DNA from: Pseudomonas syringae
GTDB lineage: Bacteria; Pseudomonadota; Gammaproteobacteria; Pseudomonadales; Pseudomonadaceae
Assembly: GCF_023278085.1 (NCBI RefSeq)
Contig: NZ_CP066265.1
Coordinates: 3,068,501-3,132,500 of the forward strand
Reading direction: 5' to 3'
Length of the DNA: 64,000 bases
A model generated the notes under the pieces. It was given only the letters and a program-made list of their open reading frames with translations, was not told the DNA's origin and ran no database searches. Both the position numbers and the translations under genes were made by a program. Numbering within the stretch: position 1 is the stretch's first letter; each line of letters opens with the position of its first letter. Of this stretch, positions 42,241 to 49,678 are shown one piece after another.

Positions 42241-42960
42241 ATGCCGCTCATGGATGAATGTATAGAGCTGCTGAATGCAGCGAACGCGCAAGACTGGTTT
42301 AACTCCCTCGTCGTTGCGGCGCGCAAACTTGGATATGGTCAGGTCCTGTACGCCCTGAAATCCAATAAAGAGGCTCCCCATACCGCTGCCGATATCGTGA
42401 GTAACTTTCCTTCCGAGTGGCGTCGCCGCTACGATGCTGAAAACTATGCAGCGATCGACCCGACAGTGTCACACAGCCTTTCGTCCTCTTTGCCCGTTCA
42501 CTGGCATGACACGCTTTACAAAACCCTCACTCAAAGCGAATTCGCCGAAGAAGCGAAAGGTGCAGGCCTCAGTCACGGCATAACCCTTCCCATACACGGG
42601 CCACAGGGCCAGGTCGGGATGCTCAGTCTTAGTTGCGATTCCATGCCGGAGGCCGAGTACCGGAGTACGCTTCGTTACAGCACCGGTGCGGCAGCGATAC
42701 TTCGCGACTATGCCGTGACCAGCGGCAGCCAGTACCTGCTACAACATAACGGCACAAAAAACCCTCACCTGACGGCGAGAGAACTGGAAATCCTTCGCTG
42801 GGCCTGCGCAGAAAAAACAACGTGGGAAATCGGAAAAATTCTCGCTATTTCCGAACCCACCGTAGAATTCCACTTCAAGAACATCCGGCGAAAACTAAAC
42901 GTCACGTCGCGCAGGCTTGCGGTCGCCCGGGCCATACAACTGGACCTCATCGCACCGTAG
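42241..42960 (+). CDS. LuxR-family quorum-sensing regulator, LasR/PpuR-like
   Basis: This 239-residue protein keeps all six conserved residues of the AHL-binding domain (Trp60, Tyr64, Asp73, Pro74, Trp88, Gly113), so ligand binding is likely. The C-terminal HTH, TARELEILRW ... TTWEIGKILAISEPTV ... HFKNIRRKLNVTSRRLA, is close to LasR. However, the near-invariant Gly of the A-x-G-K-T turn is Glu (codon gaa at the AEKTTWEI position). The 3' end is overlapped by the antisense rsaL gene for 66 nt. It should respond to the AHL made by the synthase downstream and act at the lux-box-like palindromes at 43242 and 43900 (inference). Confidence 0.92.
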   Translation: MPLMDECIELLNAANAQDWFNSLVVAARKLGYGQVLYALKSNKEAPHTAADIVSNFPSEWRRRYDAENYAAIDPTVSHSLSSSLPVHWHDTLYKTLTQSEFAEEAKGAGLSHGITLPIHGPQGQVGMLSLSCDSMPEAEYRSTLRYSTGAAAILRDYAVTSGSQYLLQHNGTKNPHLTARELEILRWACAEKTTWEIGKILAISEPTVEFHFKNIRRKLNVTSRRLAVARAIQLDLIAP

Positions 42961-43188
42961 CACCGGGCATGCACTGACTCGCGCATGCAATAAATCGTTG
43001 TCGTCTATGCACCCCGCAAAATAAAGACGAAGCAACACGATGAGGCTGGGCGATCCCCGACCACTGCACTCCAGCCGGCTCGCAGCCGGCTGACTCAGCC
43101 CGAACATTCGCCAGAACCCTCCCTGACTCTTGCCCAGCGCCATTCGCCTGGCAACCGCCTGCCGGATTAATCTCTGCTCAGACCCCAT
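42895..43188 (-). CDS. rsaL: RsaL-like quorum-sensing repressor (antisense between regulator and synthase)
   Basis: This 97-residue protein lies between the LuxR-type and LuxI-type genes on the opposite strand, as rsaL does in the lasR-rsaL-lasI and ppuR-rsaL-ppuI loci. The segment SQGGFWRMFGLSQPAASRLECSG... LIVLLRLYFAGCIDDNDLLHAR aligns by eye with the RsaL core (QETFWSRFGISQSCGSRFE ... LLHFYIEGQITDRQL). It is a helix-turn-helix fold related to lambda cI. ATG 43188 follows GGAAGG; an upstream in-frame extension is less likely. The C-terminal tail is about 20 residues longer than P. aeruginosa RsaL and overlaps the end of the regulator gene. RsaL represses the synthase and limits AHL levels. 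Confidence 0.83.
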   Translation of the reverse strand: MGSEQRLIRQAVARRMALGKSQGGFWRMFGLSQPAASRLECSGRGSPSLIVLLRLYFAGCIDDNDLLHARVSACPVLRCDEVQLYGPGDRKPARRDV

Positions 43189-43241
43189 TTCAACACCTTC
43201 CGTCGATGCCAAAACCATAATCGACCGCTGCAACACCGACT

Positions 43242-43261
43242 ACCTATCAGATTGATAGGCT
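43242..43261. promoter_or_regulatory. Lux-box-like palindrome in the rsaL/synthase divergent promoter
   Basis: ACCTATCAGATTGATAGGCT contains the perfect inverted repeat CCTATCA-GAT-TGATAGG. Its centre (43251) lies about 30 nt upstream of a TATATA -10-like element (43281-43286). This fits class II activation by a LuxR-type protein with a start site near 43293. Confidence 0.7.
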
Positions 43262-43266
43262 GATTA

Positions 43267-43283
43267 ATATCCATATCGGATAT
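43267..43283. promoter_or_regulatory. Second palindrome, candidate RsaL operator at the synthase promoter
   Basis: ATATCC and GGATAT are perfect 6-bp arms with a 5-bp spacer. The element begins just downstream of the lux-box-like repeat and runs into the -10-like TATATA. This is the relative position expected for an RsaL site that competes with activation. The sequence itself is not the known P. aeruginosa RsaL site, so the assignment is inference. Confidence 0.4.
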
Positions 43284-43313
43284 ATAAAAGTGTCTCTTTC
43301 CGAGGCGACTTTC

Positions 43314-43913
43314 ATGACCATAGCGATTGATGCAAGAAGCAACTTCGATAGTGTCCGCCTGCAAAAAATGCATGCGCTGCGGGCGAAAGTTTTTCGCGAT
43401 AAAAAGGAGTGGGACGTCAGCGTTATCTGCGGAATGGAAATCGACGGGTACGATGCCTTGAATCCTTATTACATGATTCTTCAGGACACTGATCGCGAAG
43501 AGAGCGTCTCTGGCTGCTGGCGGCTCTTGCCCACCACGGGACCCAACATGCTTGCCGATACATTTCCGGAACTGCTGGCAGGTTCTCCTGCCCCCTGTGC
43601 CGACGACACCTGGGAACTGAGCCGGTTCGCGATCTGCCAGCAGAGCGGGCGCCCGTACGGGTTTTCCGACCAGTCTCTGATCGCCATCAGAGCCGTTGTC
43701 CATTTTGGCGTCGAACGCGGCCTGAAACGGTTCGTCACCGTCACCACGGTAGGCGTGGAAAAGCTGTTGATTCGGCTGGGCCTGGATATTCAGCGGCTTG
43801 GCCCTGCGCAGACTGTCGGCGTGGAACGCGCTGTTGCATTGTCCATCGCGCTTAACCGGAAAACACTGGACGCACTGGCCGAGGAAGAAGATCAGCCCTA
43901 CCTGTCAAACTGA
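43314..43913 (+). CDS. Acyl-homoserine lactone synthase, LasI/PpuI-like
   Basis: This 199-residue LuxI-family enzyme has all invariant residues: Arg23, Phe27, Trp33, Asp44, Asp47, Arg70, Phe84, Glu101 and Arg104. It is strikingly LasI-like in KEWDVSV, MEIDGYDALNPYYM, GCWRLLPTTGPNML, TWELSRFAI and VTVTTVGVEK (about 141-150). The Thr-rich stretch is shared with synthases that make 3-oxo-acyl signals, so a medium- or long-chain 3-oxo-AHL is likely (inference). It is quite unlike AhlI of P. syringae. ATG 43314 has a GAGG site. The stop codon lies inside a second lux-box-like palindrome. Confidence 0.93.
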   Translation: MTIAIDARSNFDSVRLQKMHALRAKVFRDKKEWDVSVICGMEIDGYDALNPYYMILQDTDREESVSGCWRLLPTTGPNMLADTFPELLAGSPAPCADDTWELSRFAICQQSGRPYGFSDQSLIAIRAVVHFGVERGLKRFVTVTTVGVEKLLIRLGLDIQRLGPAQTVGVERAVALSIALNRKTLDALAEEEDQPYLSN

Positions 43914-43918
43914 TAGGT
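43900..43918 (+). promoter_or_regulatory. Lux-box-like palindrome overlapping the AHL synthase stop codon
   Basis: ACCTGTCAAACTGATAGGT: the half-sites ACCTGTCA and TGATAGGT are inverted around AAC with a single mismatch. The right half is identical to that at 43253-43259. The synthase TGA (43911-43913) lies within it. A TAGATG -10-like element follows at 43937-43942. It points at the four-gene operon starting at 44042. Confidence 0.65.
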
Positions 43919-44041
43919 TCTCCGAAAAGCGGATTGGTAGATGATCTGCACGTCGCCCTGCACCTGATCACTGCATGCTGGCCAGCGATACCGCGTTACC
44001 CCCGATTCACAATAACTACAATTGGACTGTGGAGAAGACAC

Positions 44042-44923
44042 ATGGAAACCGTGATTGATTCGCCCAAACGTGACGCCATCGAATTCGCAGGCCCGGAGAG
44101 CTGGCCGGCATTCATGACAGCGACTGCGCTTCAGGATTACCTAGGCGCAGAAACCGGGCTGCGGACCGCGCATGAACAAGGTTACAGCCATTGGTACATC
44201 GACGGCAGCCTGGAAGGCGAACGCCCGGTCGACTTCACCCCGGCACGTATCGCCGCGCTGAATGAAATGATCGATTCCACCGGGTTGAAGCCGGTCTTTC
44301 ATGGCAACTTCAAAGCACCGCTGGGCAGCGATGTGGATGCTCTGGCGGCGGCAGCGCTGGATTACGTCAAACAGGAAGTCGATATCTGCGCGGCACTTGG
44401 CGGTGCTCCGCTGATCGTTCATGGCGGCGGCGTAGTCGAGCCGCGCCTGGTCAAGGAAGCCCGCGAGAAAGGCCTTGATCGCCTCATCGCGAACCTTCAA
44501 GAGCTGGTCGCTTACGGTGAAGCGCGTGGCGTCGAGATATGGCTGGAAAACCTGTGTAACTACACCCGTTTTCATCCCTTCTATTACATTTGCACCACGG
44601 AAGATGAAGTCGAGCATGTGCTCAACTCCGTACCCGGCCTGCATATGTTTCTGGACGTCTCTCACGCGTACGTGAATGAAGGTGATCCCCTCTCCTTCTT
44701 CTGGAAGTTCACCGATCGGGTGGTAGGCATGTCGTTCAGTGACAACAACGGCGATCGTGATTCACACTTCCCGCTGGGCCGAGGCAATCTCGATTTCACG
44801 GGCCTGGTCAATGCTATCCAGTACACCGGCTGGAAAGGCCTGATCGGCTTTGAAACGCGCGGCGGAACCTTGCGCGGCAGCGTCGACTTTCTCAACCAAC
44901 TCGTAGCGTCTTCCGTTCGATAA
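44042..44923 (+). CDS. Sugar-phosphate isomerase/epimerase-like TIM-barrel protein
   Basis: This 293-residue AP-endonuclease-2/xylose-isomerase-like TIM barrel belongs to PF01261. It shows LIVHGGG after a beta strand, VEIWLENLCNYT, a metal-type segment MFLDVSHAYVNEGD, then GMSFSDNNGDRDSHFPLGRGNLDF and GLIGFETRG. His, Glu and Asp residues at strand ends suggest a divalent metal. The reaction is unknown; family members isomerise sugars, keto acids or cyclitols. ATG 44042 follows GGAGAAG. It is the first gene of the operon behind the lux-box-like palindrome, 49 nt before azlC. Confidence 0.83.
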   Translation: METVIDSPKRDAIEFAGPESWPAFMTATALQDYLGAETGLRTAHEQGYSHWYIDGSLEGERPVDFTPARIAALNEMIDSTGLKPVFHGNFKAPLGSDVDALAAAALDYVKQEVDICAALGGAPLIVHGGGVVEPRLVKEAREKGLDRLIANLQELVAYGEARGVEIWLENLCNYTRFHPFYYICTTEDEVEHVLNSVPGLHMFLDVSHAYVNEGDPLSFFWKFTDRVVGMSFSDNNGDRDSHFPLGRGNLDFTGLVNAIQYTGWKGLIGFETRGGTLRGSVDFLNQLVASSVR

Positions 44924-44972
44924 TCTGGAGCGCTGATGCCGGGTACGCCCCGGCATCAGCGTTGAGGTTCTT

Positions 44973-45707
44973 ATGAGCAACCCATCACCCTCCATACCGT
45001 CATCAAGCGGCCAGCGCCTGAACACCCGTAGTTCATTCGCGGACGGCTGCGTGGACTCGCTGCCCGTCTGCCTGACCTTCATGTTCCTGTTTTTCTCGAT
45101 TGGTGCGGCCTGCCGGGATGCAGGGTTCAACGGGCTTCAGGCGTTGACCATGACATTCACGGTGCATGCTGCGCCATTGCAAGTGTTCATCGCCCAGCAC
45201 GGCGAAAACCTCACGATCATGTCGATCCTGTTCACTACGCTGGTGGTCAACTTCCGCTTCCTGATCATGTCGTCTGTGCTGACCGAGCATTTCAAAGGTG
45301 TGCCACTGTGGAAAGCGCTGCTGTCGGCGCAACTGCTGTCGATCTCCACATTTACCCTGTCCAACGCCAGAAAAGACAAAATCGCCAACGTCTACGACTA
45401 CTACCTGGGCTGTGGCATCAGCACCCTGACGATCGCGATTATCGCGACTGGACTGGGGTTCTGGATCAGCGGCGAACAGAGCCCTTTCATGCAGTCGGTC
45501 ATCAGCGTGATTCTGCCTATTCACTTCACCGTGCTGGCTTCGCTGGCCTGGCCAAAACTCAAGCCGCTGATCGCGACGGTTGCAGGCTTCGTCCTGACGC
45601 CAATTGTCGGGAGCTACCTGCATGAGTACCAGATTTTCGTCGTCCCTTTCGTGCTGGGCGGCGCTTTGCTGATCTGGGACGAACTGTTTGAGGGCAAAGC
45701 AAAATGA
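44973..45707 (+). CDS. azlC: AzlC-family amino-acid exporter, large subunit
   Basis: This 244-residue membrane protein has about seven to eight helices and the AzlC pattern: SFADGCVDSLPVCLTFMFLFFSIGAACRDAG, VVNFRFLIMSSVL, FTLSNA, and a C-terminal FVLGGALLIWDELFEG. AzlC and AzlD form the branched-chain amino-acid permease that confers 4-azaleucine resistance in Bacillus and is known as BrnFE or YgaZH elsewhere. A GAGG site precedes the ATG. The stop overlaps the azlD start as ATGA. Confidence 0.88.
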   Translation: MSNPSPSIPSSSGQRLNTRSSFADGCVDSLPVCLTFMFLFFSIGAACRDAGFNGLQALTMTFTVHAAPLQVFIAQHGENLTIMSILFTTLVVNFRFLIMSSVLTEHFKGVPLWKALLSAQLLSISTFTLSNARKDKIANVYDYYLGCGISTLTIAIIATGLGFWISGEQSPFMQSVISVILPIHFTVLASLAWPKLKPLIATVAGFVLTPIVGSYLHEYQIFVVPFVLGGALLIWDELFEGKAK

Positions 45708-46048
45708 ATACCTGGACGATTATCCTCATTGCCTCGGTCGCGTCCTATGCACTGCGTGCGCTCCCCATCCTTGTTTTCCACAGGTTTCAGATAGCGTCCG
45801 ACGGGTTGATCTATCGCTTTCTGAACTATGCGGCGTTCGGGGTCATGGGCGGCATCATTTATTCCGCGTTGCTGGGAGAAACCTATTACAGCAACCTGAT
45901 GGGGCATTTCACCCATCACACAGTGGTACTCAAGCTGGCAACGCTTTGCCTCGCGGTGTTCATCGCAGCACGGTTCAGAGGCGTATTCAAAACCCTATTC
46001 ATCTGCCTTGGCTTTTTCATCGCCATGAGCTTTTTTACAGGAGCCTGA
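45704..46048 (+). CDS. azlD: AzlD-family amino-acid exporter, small subunit
   Basis: This 114-residue protein has four hydrophobic segments with the AzlD features ASYALRALPILVF near the N-terminus and AARFRGVFKTLFICLG near the end. It works only together with AzlC. Translational coupling to azlC (4-nt overlap) and the 4-nt gap to the aminotransferase show that they are one transcript. Export of branched-chain or related non-protein amino acids is the expected role. Confidence 0.88.
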   Translation: MNTWTIILIASVASYALRALPILVFHRFQIASDGLIYRFLNYAAFGVMGGIIYSALLGETYYSNLMGHFTHHTVVLKLATLCLAVFIAARFRGVFKTLFICLGFFIAMSFFTGA

Positions 46049-46052
46049 CGTG

Positions 46053-47318
46053 ATGCTCGACACCTGCCCGCCACTGCCTGACCTCCATGAGTTGCAGGAA
46101 CGACATGCCCGCTTCTGCCAGCGTTCCGACCCTATCAACATGACGCGTGGTCTGCCGTCACCTGAGCAGATATCTCTTTCGCGAGACTTTCTCAGCCTTC
46201 CAGGCAATCACCAGTTTGCATCGTCGGACGGCCAGGACTGGCTTAACTACGGTGGCCTTCAAGGCGTCAAAGAAGTGCGTGACCTGTTCGGCCCGATAAT
46301 GCTGAATCTCCCTGGGGATCAGATTGCCATCGGTGAGAATTCCAGCCTGGCGCTGATGCATGAGGCCATCGGGCATGCGTGGATCAAAGGTTTTCCCGGT
46401 ACGTCACCCTGGGGTAAGGCCGACAAGGTTCGTTTCATCTGCCCGGAACCCGGCTACGACCGGCACTTTTCCATCTGCGAGTATTACGGAATAGAGATGA
46501 TTCCCGTCGCATTGGGCGAACACGGCCCGGACATGGACGAGGTCGAGCGCATTGTCGCAGCGGACCCCGATGTGCGAGGCATGTGGTGTGTGCCCAAGCA
46601 TGCCAACCCCAATGGAGCGACCTTCAGCGAGGAAGTGGTCAGCCGACTCGCAAGGATGGTGACGGCCGCCGGGGACTTCAAGCTGTTCTGGGACAACGCG
46701 TATGCGATCCACGATTTCGATGCGCCGGGCCCGCACGCAGCGGATATTTACCAGGCCTGTGTCCGCAACGGCAACCCTGACCGGCCGATCATGTTTTCGT
46801 CGACCTCGAAGATGGTCATTCCGAGTTCCGGCATCGCCATGCTCGGCGGCAGCGTCGAAACCGTTCGCTGGTGGCTGGCATGCCGTCAACATAAAACCAT
46901 CGGCCCGGACAAGGTCAATCAGGTCAGGCACCTGATGTTCTTTCAGACGGCGGAAAACCTGACTGCGCATATGAAGCGCCATGGCCAGTCCCTTGGCTCG
47001 AAGTTCGATAGAGTCCTGCGCACCTTCAGCCGACAACTTGAGGGGGTTCCCGGGGTCAGCTGGTCTACGCCGCGCGGCGGTTATTTCATCTCGCTGCTGG
47101 TACCCGAGGGGCTGGCTGGACGCGTCGTGGCCATCGCCGCAGACGCGGGGGTAAAAATGACACCGGCAGGCGCCACTCACTGCCACGGCACAGATAGCAC
47201 CGGACGCCACCTGCGGATTGCACCCTCCTATCTCAACCTTGCGCAAATCGATCAGGCTGCCGAGGTCATTGCCAACTCGGTACTGCTTGCCTGCGCCGAA
47301 CAGATGACCAGAAGCTAG
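46053..47318 (+). CDS. PLP-dependent class I aminotransferase, aspartate aminotransferase Ib/MocR-related type
   Basis: This 421-residue fold-type I aminotransferase belongs to the small group usually labelled Asp_aminotransf (PF12897). It begins NMTRGLPSPEQISLSRDFL. The PLP-site segments are CVPKHANPNG, KLFWDNAYAIHDF (Asp and Tyr contacts) and SSTSKMVIPSSG with the Schiff-base Lys. The C-terminal substrate-binding part is PRGGYFISLLVPEG ... RHLRIAPSYL. GGAG lies upstream; a GTG one codon earlier is also possible. Its amino donor and acceptor are unknown. As last gene of the operon after azlCD it may produce the amino acid that is exported. Confidence 0.87.
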   Translation: MLDTCPPLPDLHELQERHARFCQRSDPINMTRGLPSPEQISLSRDFLSLPGNHQFASSDGQDWLNYGGLQGVKEVRDLFGPIMLNLPGDQIAIGENSSLALMHEAIGHAWIKGFPGTSPWGKADKVRFICPEPGYDRHFSICEYYGIEMIPVALGEHGPDMDEVERIVAADPDVRGMWCVPKHANPNGATFSEEVVSRLARMVTAAGDFKLFWDNAYAIHDFDAPGPHAADIYQACVRNGNPDRPIMFSSTSKMVIPSSGIAMLGGSVETVRWWLACRQHKTIGPDKVNQVRHLMFFQTAENLTAHMKRHGQSLGSKFDRVLRTFSRQLEGVPGVSWSTPRGGYFISLLVPEGLAGRVVAIAADAGVKMTPAGATHCHGTDSTGRHLRIAPSYLNLAQIDQAAEVIANSVLLACAEQMTRS

Positions 47319-47483
47319 CGCTGGAATCGGCTCTGCATCCGTGGCGCGCCAGACAAAGCCTCTGTCTCGCCATCGGTGCAGCAGCAGACAATAAAACGGT
47401 GTGGCCTGTCGAGAGACACTGGCGACCTGGAGTATTATGCGAATCTGCTGCCGGCAGGCTCTCATCAGGAGATACTCATCAAC

Positions 47484-47900
47484 ATGGACTCATTCATGGA
47501 CGCTCAGGCCTTACTCGCCCTGACCACAACGTCATTGCCTCTGTCAGCGGAATGCAGCTGCCTGCAACGAGACCTTGCAGGCTGGAGCAGTTGGCCGGTG
47601 GGTTACCGGGAGGAAGCGTTCAACAAGCTGGGGACTCTGGCGAAGCACTCCCCTGAAGAAGCGACCATCGATGAATACCACCCCGACGGAACGCTCTACT
47701 GGTCTCCCGACGCGCCTATCGCTCCCCGCTTTTATCCCTATAACCAGTCCACTGTCTGGCAGTGCGCCCATTGCCGGCGTATCTACCTGCGTCACAACGA
47801 TGACGGCGCCTATCACGTCGAGCGGCGGATTCGTCTCGTTCAGCCGTTTCTGATAACGGACGCTGAACATGCACACGATGGTCGGGACGCACACGCCTGA
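47484..47900 (+). CDS. Conserved-looking small cytosolic protein with CxxC motif, function unknown
   Basis: This is a 138-residue soluble protein with no signal or membrane segment. Near the C-terminus WQCAHCRRIYLRHNDDGAYHVERRIR has a single CxxC that could bind metal (with other His/Cys) or act as a redox pair. The C-terminal tail is His/Asp rich. The chosen ATG has AGGAG 12 nt upstream, and the frame is open to 47376 without a better start. I do not recognise a named family, although similar short proteins exist in pseudomonads. It stands alone between the aminotransferase and the LysR gene. Confidence 0.7.
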   Translation: MDSFMDAQALLALTTTSLPLSAECSCLQRDLAGWSSWPVGYREEAFNKLGTLAKHSPEEATIDEYHPDGTLYWSPDAPIAPRFYPYNQSTVWQCAHCRRIYLRHNDDGAYHVERRIRLVQPFLITDAEHAHDGRDAHA

Positions 47901-47989
47901 CATGAGCGGCGCAGTGCAACCCGCGCGCAGACCGGGCCGCGCAGTCTGATATATTGATGCGCTTCACGTATCAGTCAAACGGTCTCTTG

Positions 47990-48898
47990 ATGCCCATCAA
48001 TTTCGATCTCAACGACCTCCAGGCGTTTCGGGCCGTGGTCGAAAATGGCAGCTTCCGCAAGGCTGCCGAAACCGTGCAGATCACGCAGCCTGCGCTCAGT
48101 CGGCGTATAGAAAAGCTGGAGTCGGCGCTGAATGTGAAGCTGTTCGAGCGCACCACGCGCAAGGTCAGCCTGACCACGGTCGGTCGCGCTTTTCTGCCGC
48201 AGGTCGAGCGCATCCTGGACGATCTCGACAGCGCATTGATGACCATCGGCGAGGTTGGCTCGACCCGAATGGGCAACGTCACCATCGCCTGTGTCCCCTC
48301 AGCGGCCTATTACTTCATGCCGCAGGTCATCAGTGCTTTCCATGAGCTGTTTCCTAAAATCAGAATCAAGGTGCTGGACGCGAGCGCCAATGAGGTCAAC
48401 AGCGCGGTTGCGCTGGGTGAAGCGGATTTCGGGGTGAGTTTCAGCGGCAATCTGGCGCCGGAGGTGGACTTTGAACTGCTTCTGCAGGAGCGCTATGTGA
48501 TGGCCTGCCGCCGCGATCATCCGCTGGCGAGGCACGACAGTGTCAGTTGGGAAGAGATGTATCGCCATGACTACATCGCCCTGGATATCACGTCGGGCAA
48601 CAGACTGGTACTGGACAAGGCGCTGGCAGCCTCGCGTCCGCCCAGGGAAAGCATCTGCGAAACGCGGCATGTCACGACCATGATAGGGCTTGTGGAAGCC
48701 GGGCTTGGCGTGGCGGCAGTGCCCTCGATTGCCATGCCGATGACCGCACACCCGTTTCTGGTGAGCGTGCCATTGGTGGCACCCGAGGTGATCCGTAATG
48801 TCGGACTGATCAAGCGCCGCGGGCGAACACTGACACCCGCAGCGCTGGAGCTGGAACGCCTGGTCAGGCAGATGCCGTCTCGATCAGCGCGGGACTGA
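47990..48898 (+). CDS. LysR-family transcriptional regulator
   Basis: This 302-residue LTTR has the N-terminal HTH NDLQAFRAVVENGSFRKAAETVQITQPALSRRIEKLES and an effector domain (VNSAVALGEADFGVSF, GLVEAGLGVAAVPSIAM). Two in-frame ATGs occur, at 47957 and 47990; the second gives the usual LTTR N-terminus. It is convergent with the substrate-binding protein gene (15-nt overlap of the 3' ends). It probably controls that gene and the MFS gene, since an LTTR-type palindrome lies upstream of the latter. Confidence 0.9.
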   Translation: MPINFDLNDLQAFRAVVENGSFRKAAETVQITQPALSRRIEKLESALNVKLFERTTRKVSLTTVGRAFLPQVERILDDLDSALMTIGEVGSTRMGNVTIACVPSAAYYFMPQVISAFHELFPKIRIKVLDASANEVNSAVALGEADFGVSFSGNLAPEVDFELLLQERYVMACRRDHPLARHDSVSWEEMYRHDYIALDITSGNRLVLDKALAASRPPRESICETRHVTTMIGLVEAGLGVAAVPSIAMPMTAHPFLVSVPLVAPEVIRNVGLIKRRGRTLTPAALELERLVRQMPSRSARD

Positions 48899-49663
48899 AT
48901 CCAGACCCGTCGACTGCACGGTGGCCTGTGCCTTGGGCGATGCCAGGTAGTCGAGTAAGGCCTTGGCCTGTTTCGGATGCTCGGCGTTGACCGGAACACC
49001 CGCGGCATAACGCGTGACCGACTGGACGTCTTCCGGGATCTTCGCCACGAAGGTTACGCCCGGAATCGGCAGCAATTCGGCGACCTGCTGAAAGCCCAGT
49101 TCGTAATCGCCTGCGGCAACCACTGAGGCAACCGGGATGCGTTCGACCATCTTGCTCTTTGGCGCAAGCTGCTGCTGGATGCCCAGCTTTTTGAACAGCT
49201 CTTTCTCGATGTACACGCCACTGGCGCTGTCAGAGTAGGCGACCGATCTGGCTTTCAGCAGCGTGTCTTTCAGCTCGCTGTCGGTGCCGATGGCAGGTTT
49301 GGCGGCGCCCTGCTTCACCACCATGCCGATACGCGAGTCTGCCAGCTCGACACGCGATGCCGGGTCTACCTTGCCTTGCTTGATCAGCTCATCCAGCGCG
49401 TAGCCGACCATGATCACGACGTCGGCGTGCTCGCCACGGGCCAGCCGGTTTGGAATCGCCTCAGGCGCCTTGCCCATCGACGGCCCGAGAATGGTGTCCA
49501 GCGAATCCCCGGACGCCTTGGCGTATTCAGGCCCCAGCAATTTGTAAGCTGCGGTAAAGCCACCCGAGGTCATGACCTTGAGTTCTTCTGCCTGGGCGCC
49601 AGCGCTGACTGCGATGCAGCCCAGAAAGAGCAGTGCCAGTTGACGTTTAGGTAAAGATTGCAT
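48884..49663 (-). CDS. Periplasmic substrate-binding protein, ModA-like
   Basis: This 259-residue protein has a signal peptide ending in AGAQA^EE. The fold-type II binding domain shows LKVMTSGGFTAAYKLLGPEY, ADVVIMVGYALDELIKQGKV and a C-terminal AKALLDYLASPKAQA, as in the ModA/YvgL group of extracellular solute-binding proteins. No ABC permease or ATPase gene is linked. It directly follows an MFS symporter gene on the same strand (15-nt gap), an unusual pairing. The ligand could be an organic acid rather than molybdate (inference). Confidence 0.82.
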   Translation of the reverse strand: MQSLPKRQLALLFLGCIAVSAGAQAEELKVMTSGGFTAAYKLLGPEYAKASGDSLDTILGPSMGKAPEAIPNRLARGEHADVVIMVGYALDELIKQGKVDPASRVELADSRIGMVVKQGAAKPAIGTDSELKDTLLKARSVAYSDSASGVYIEKELFKKLGIQQQLAPKSKMVERIPVASVVAAGDYELGFQQVAELLPIPGVTFVAKIPEDVQSVTRYAAGVPVNAEHPKQAKALLDYLASPKAQATVQSTGLDSVPR

Positions 49664-49678
49664 GTTTGTTTTCCTTGA

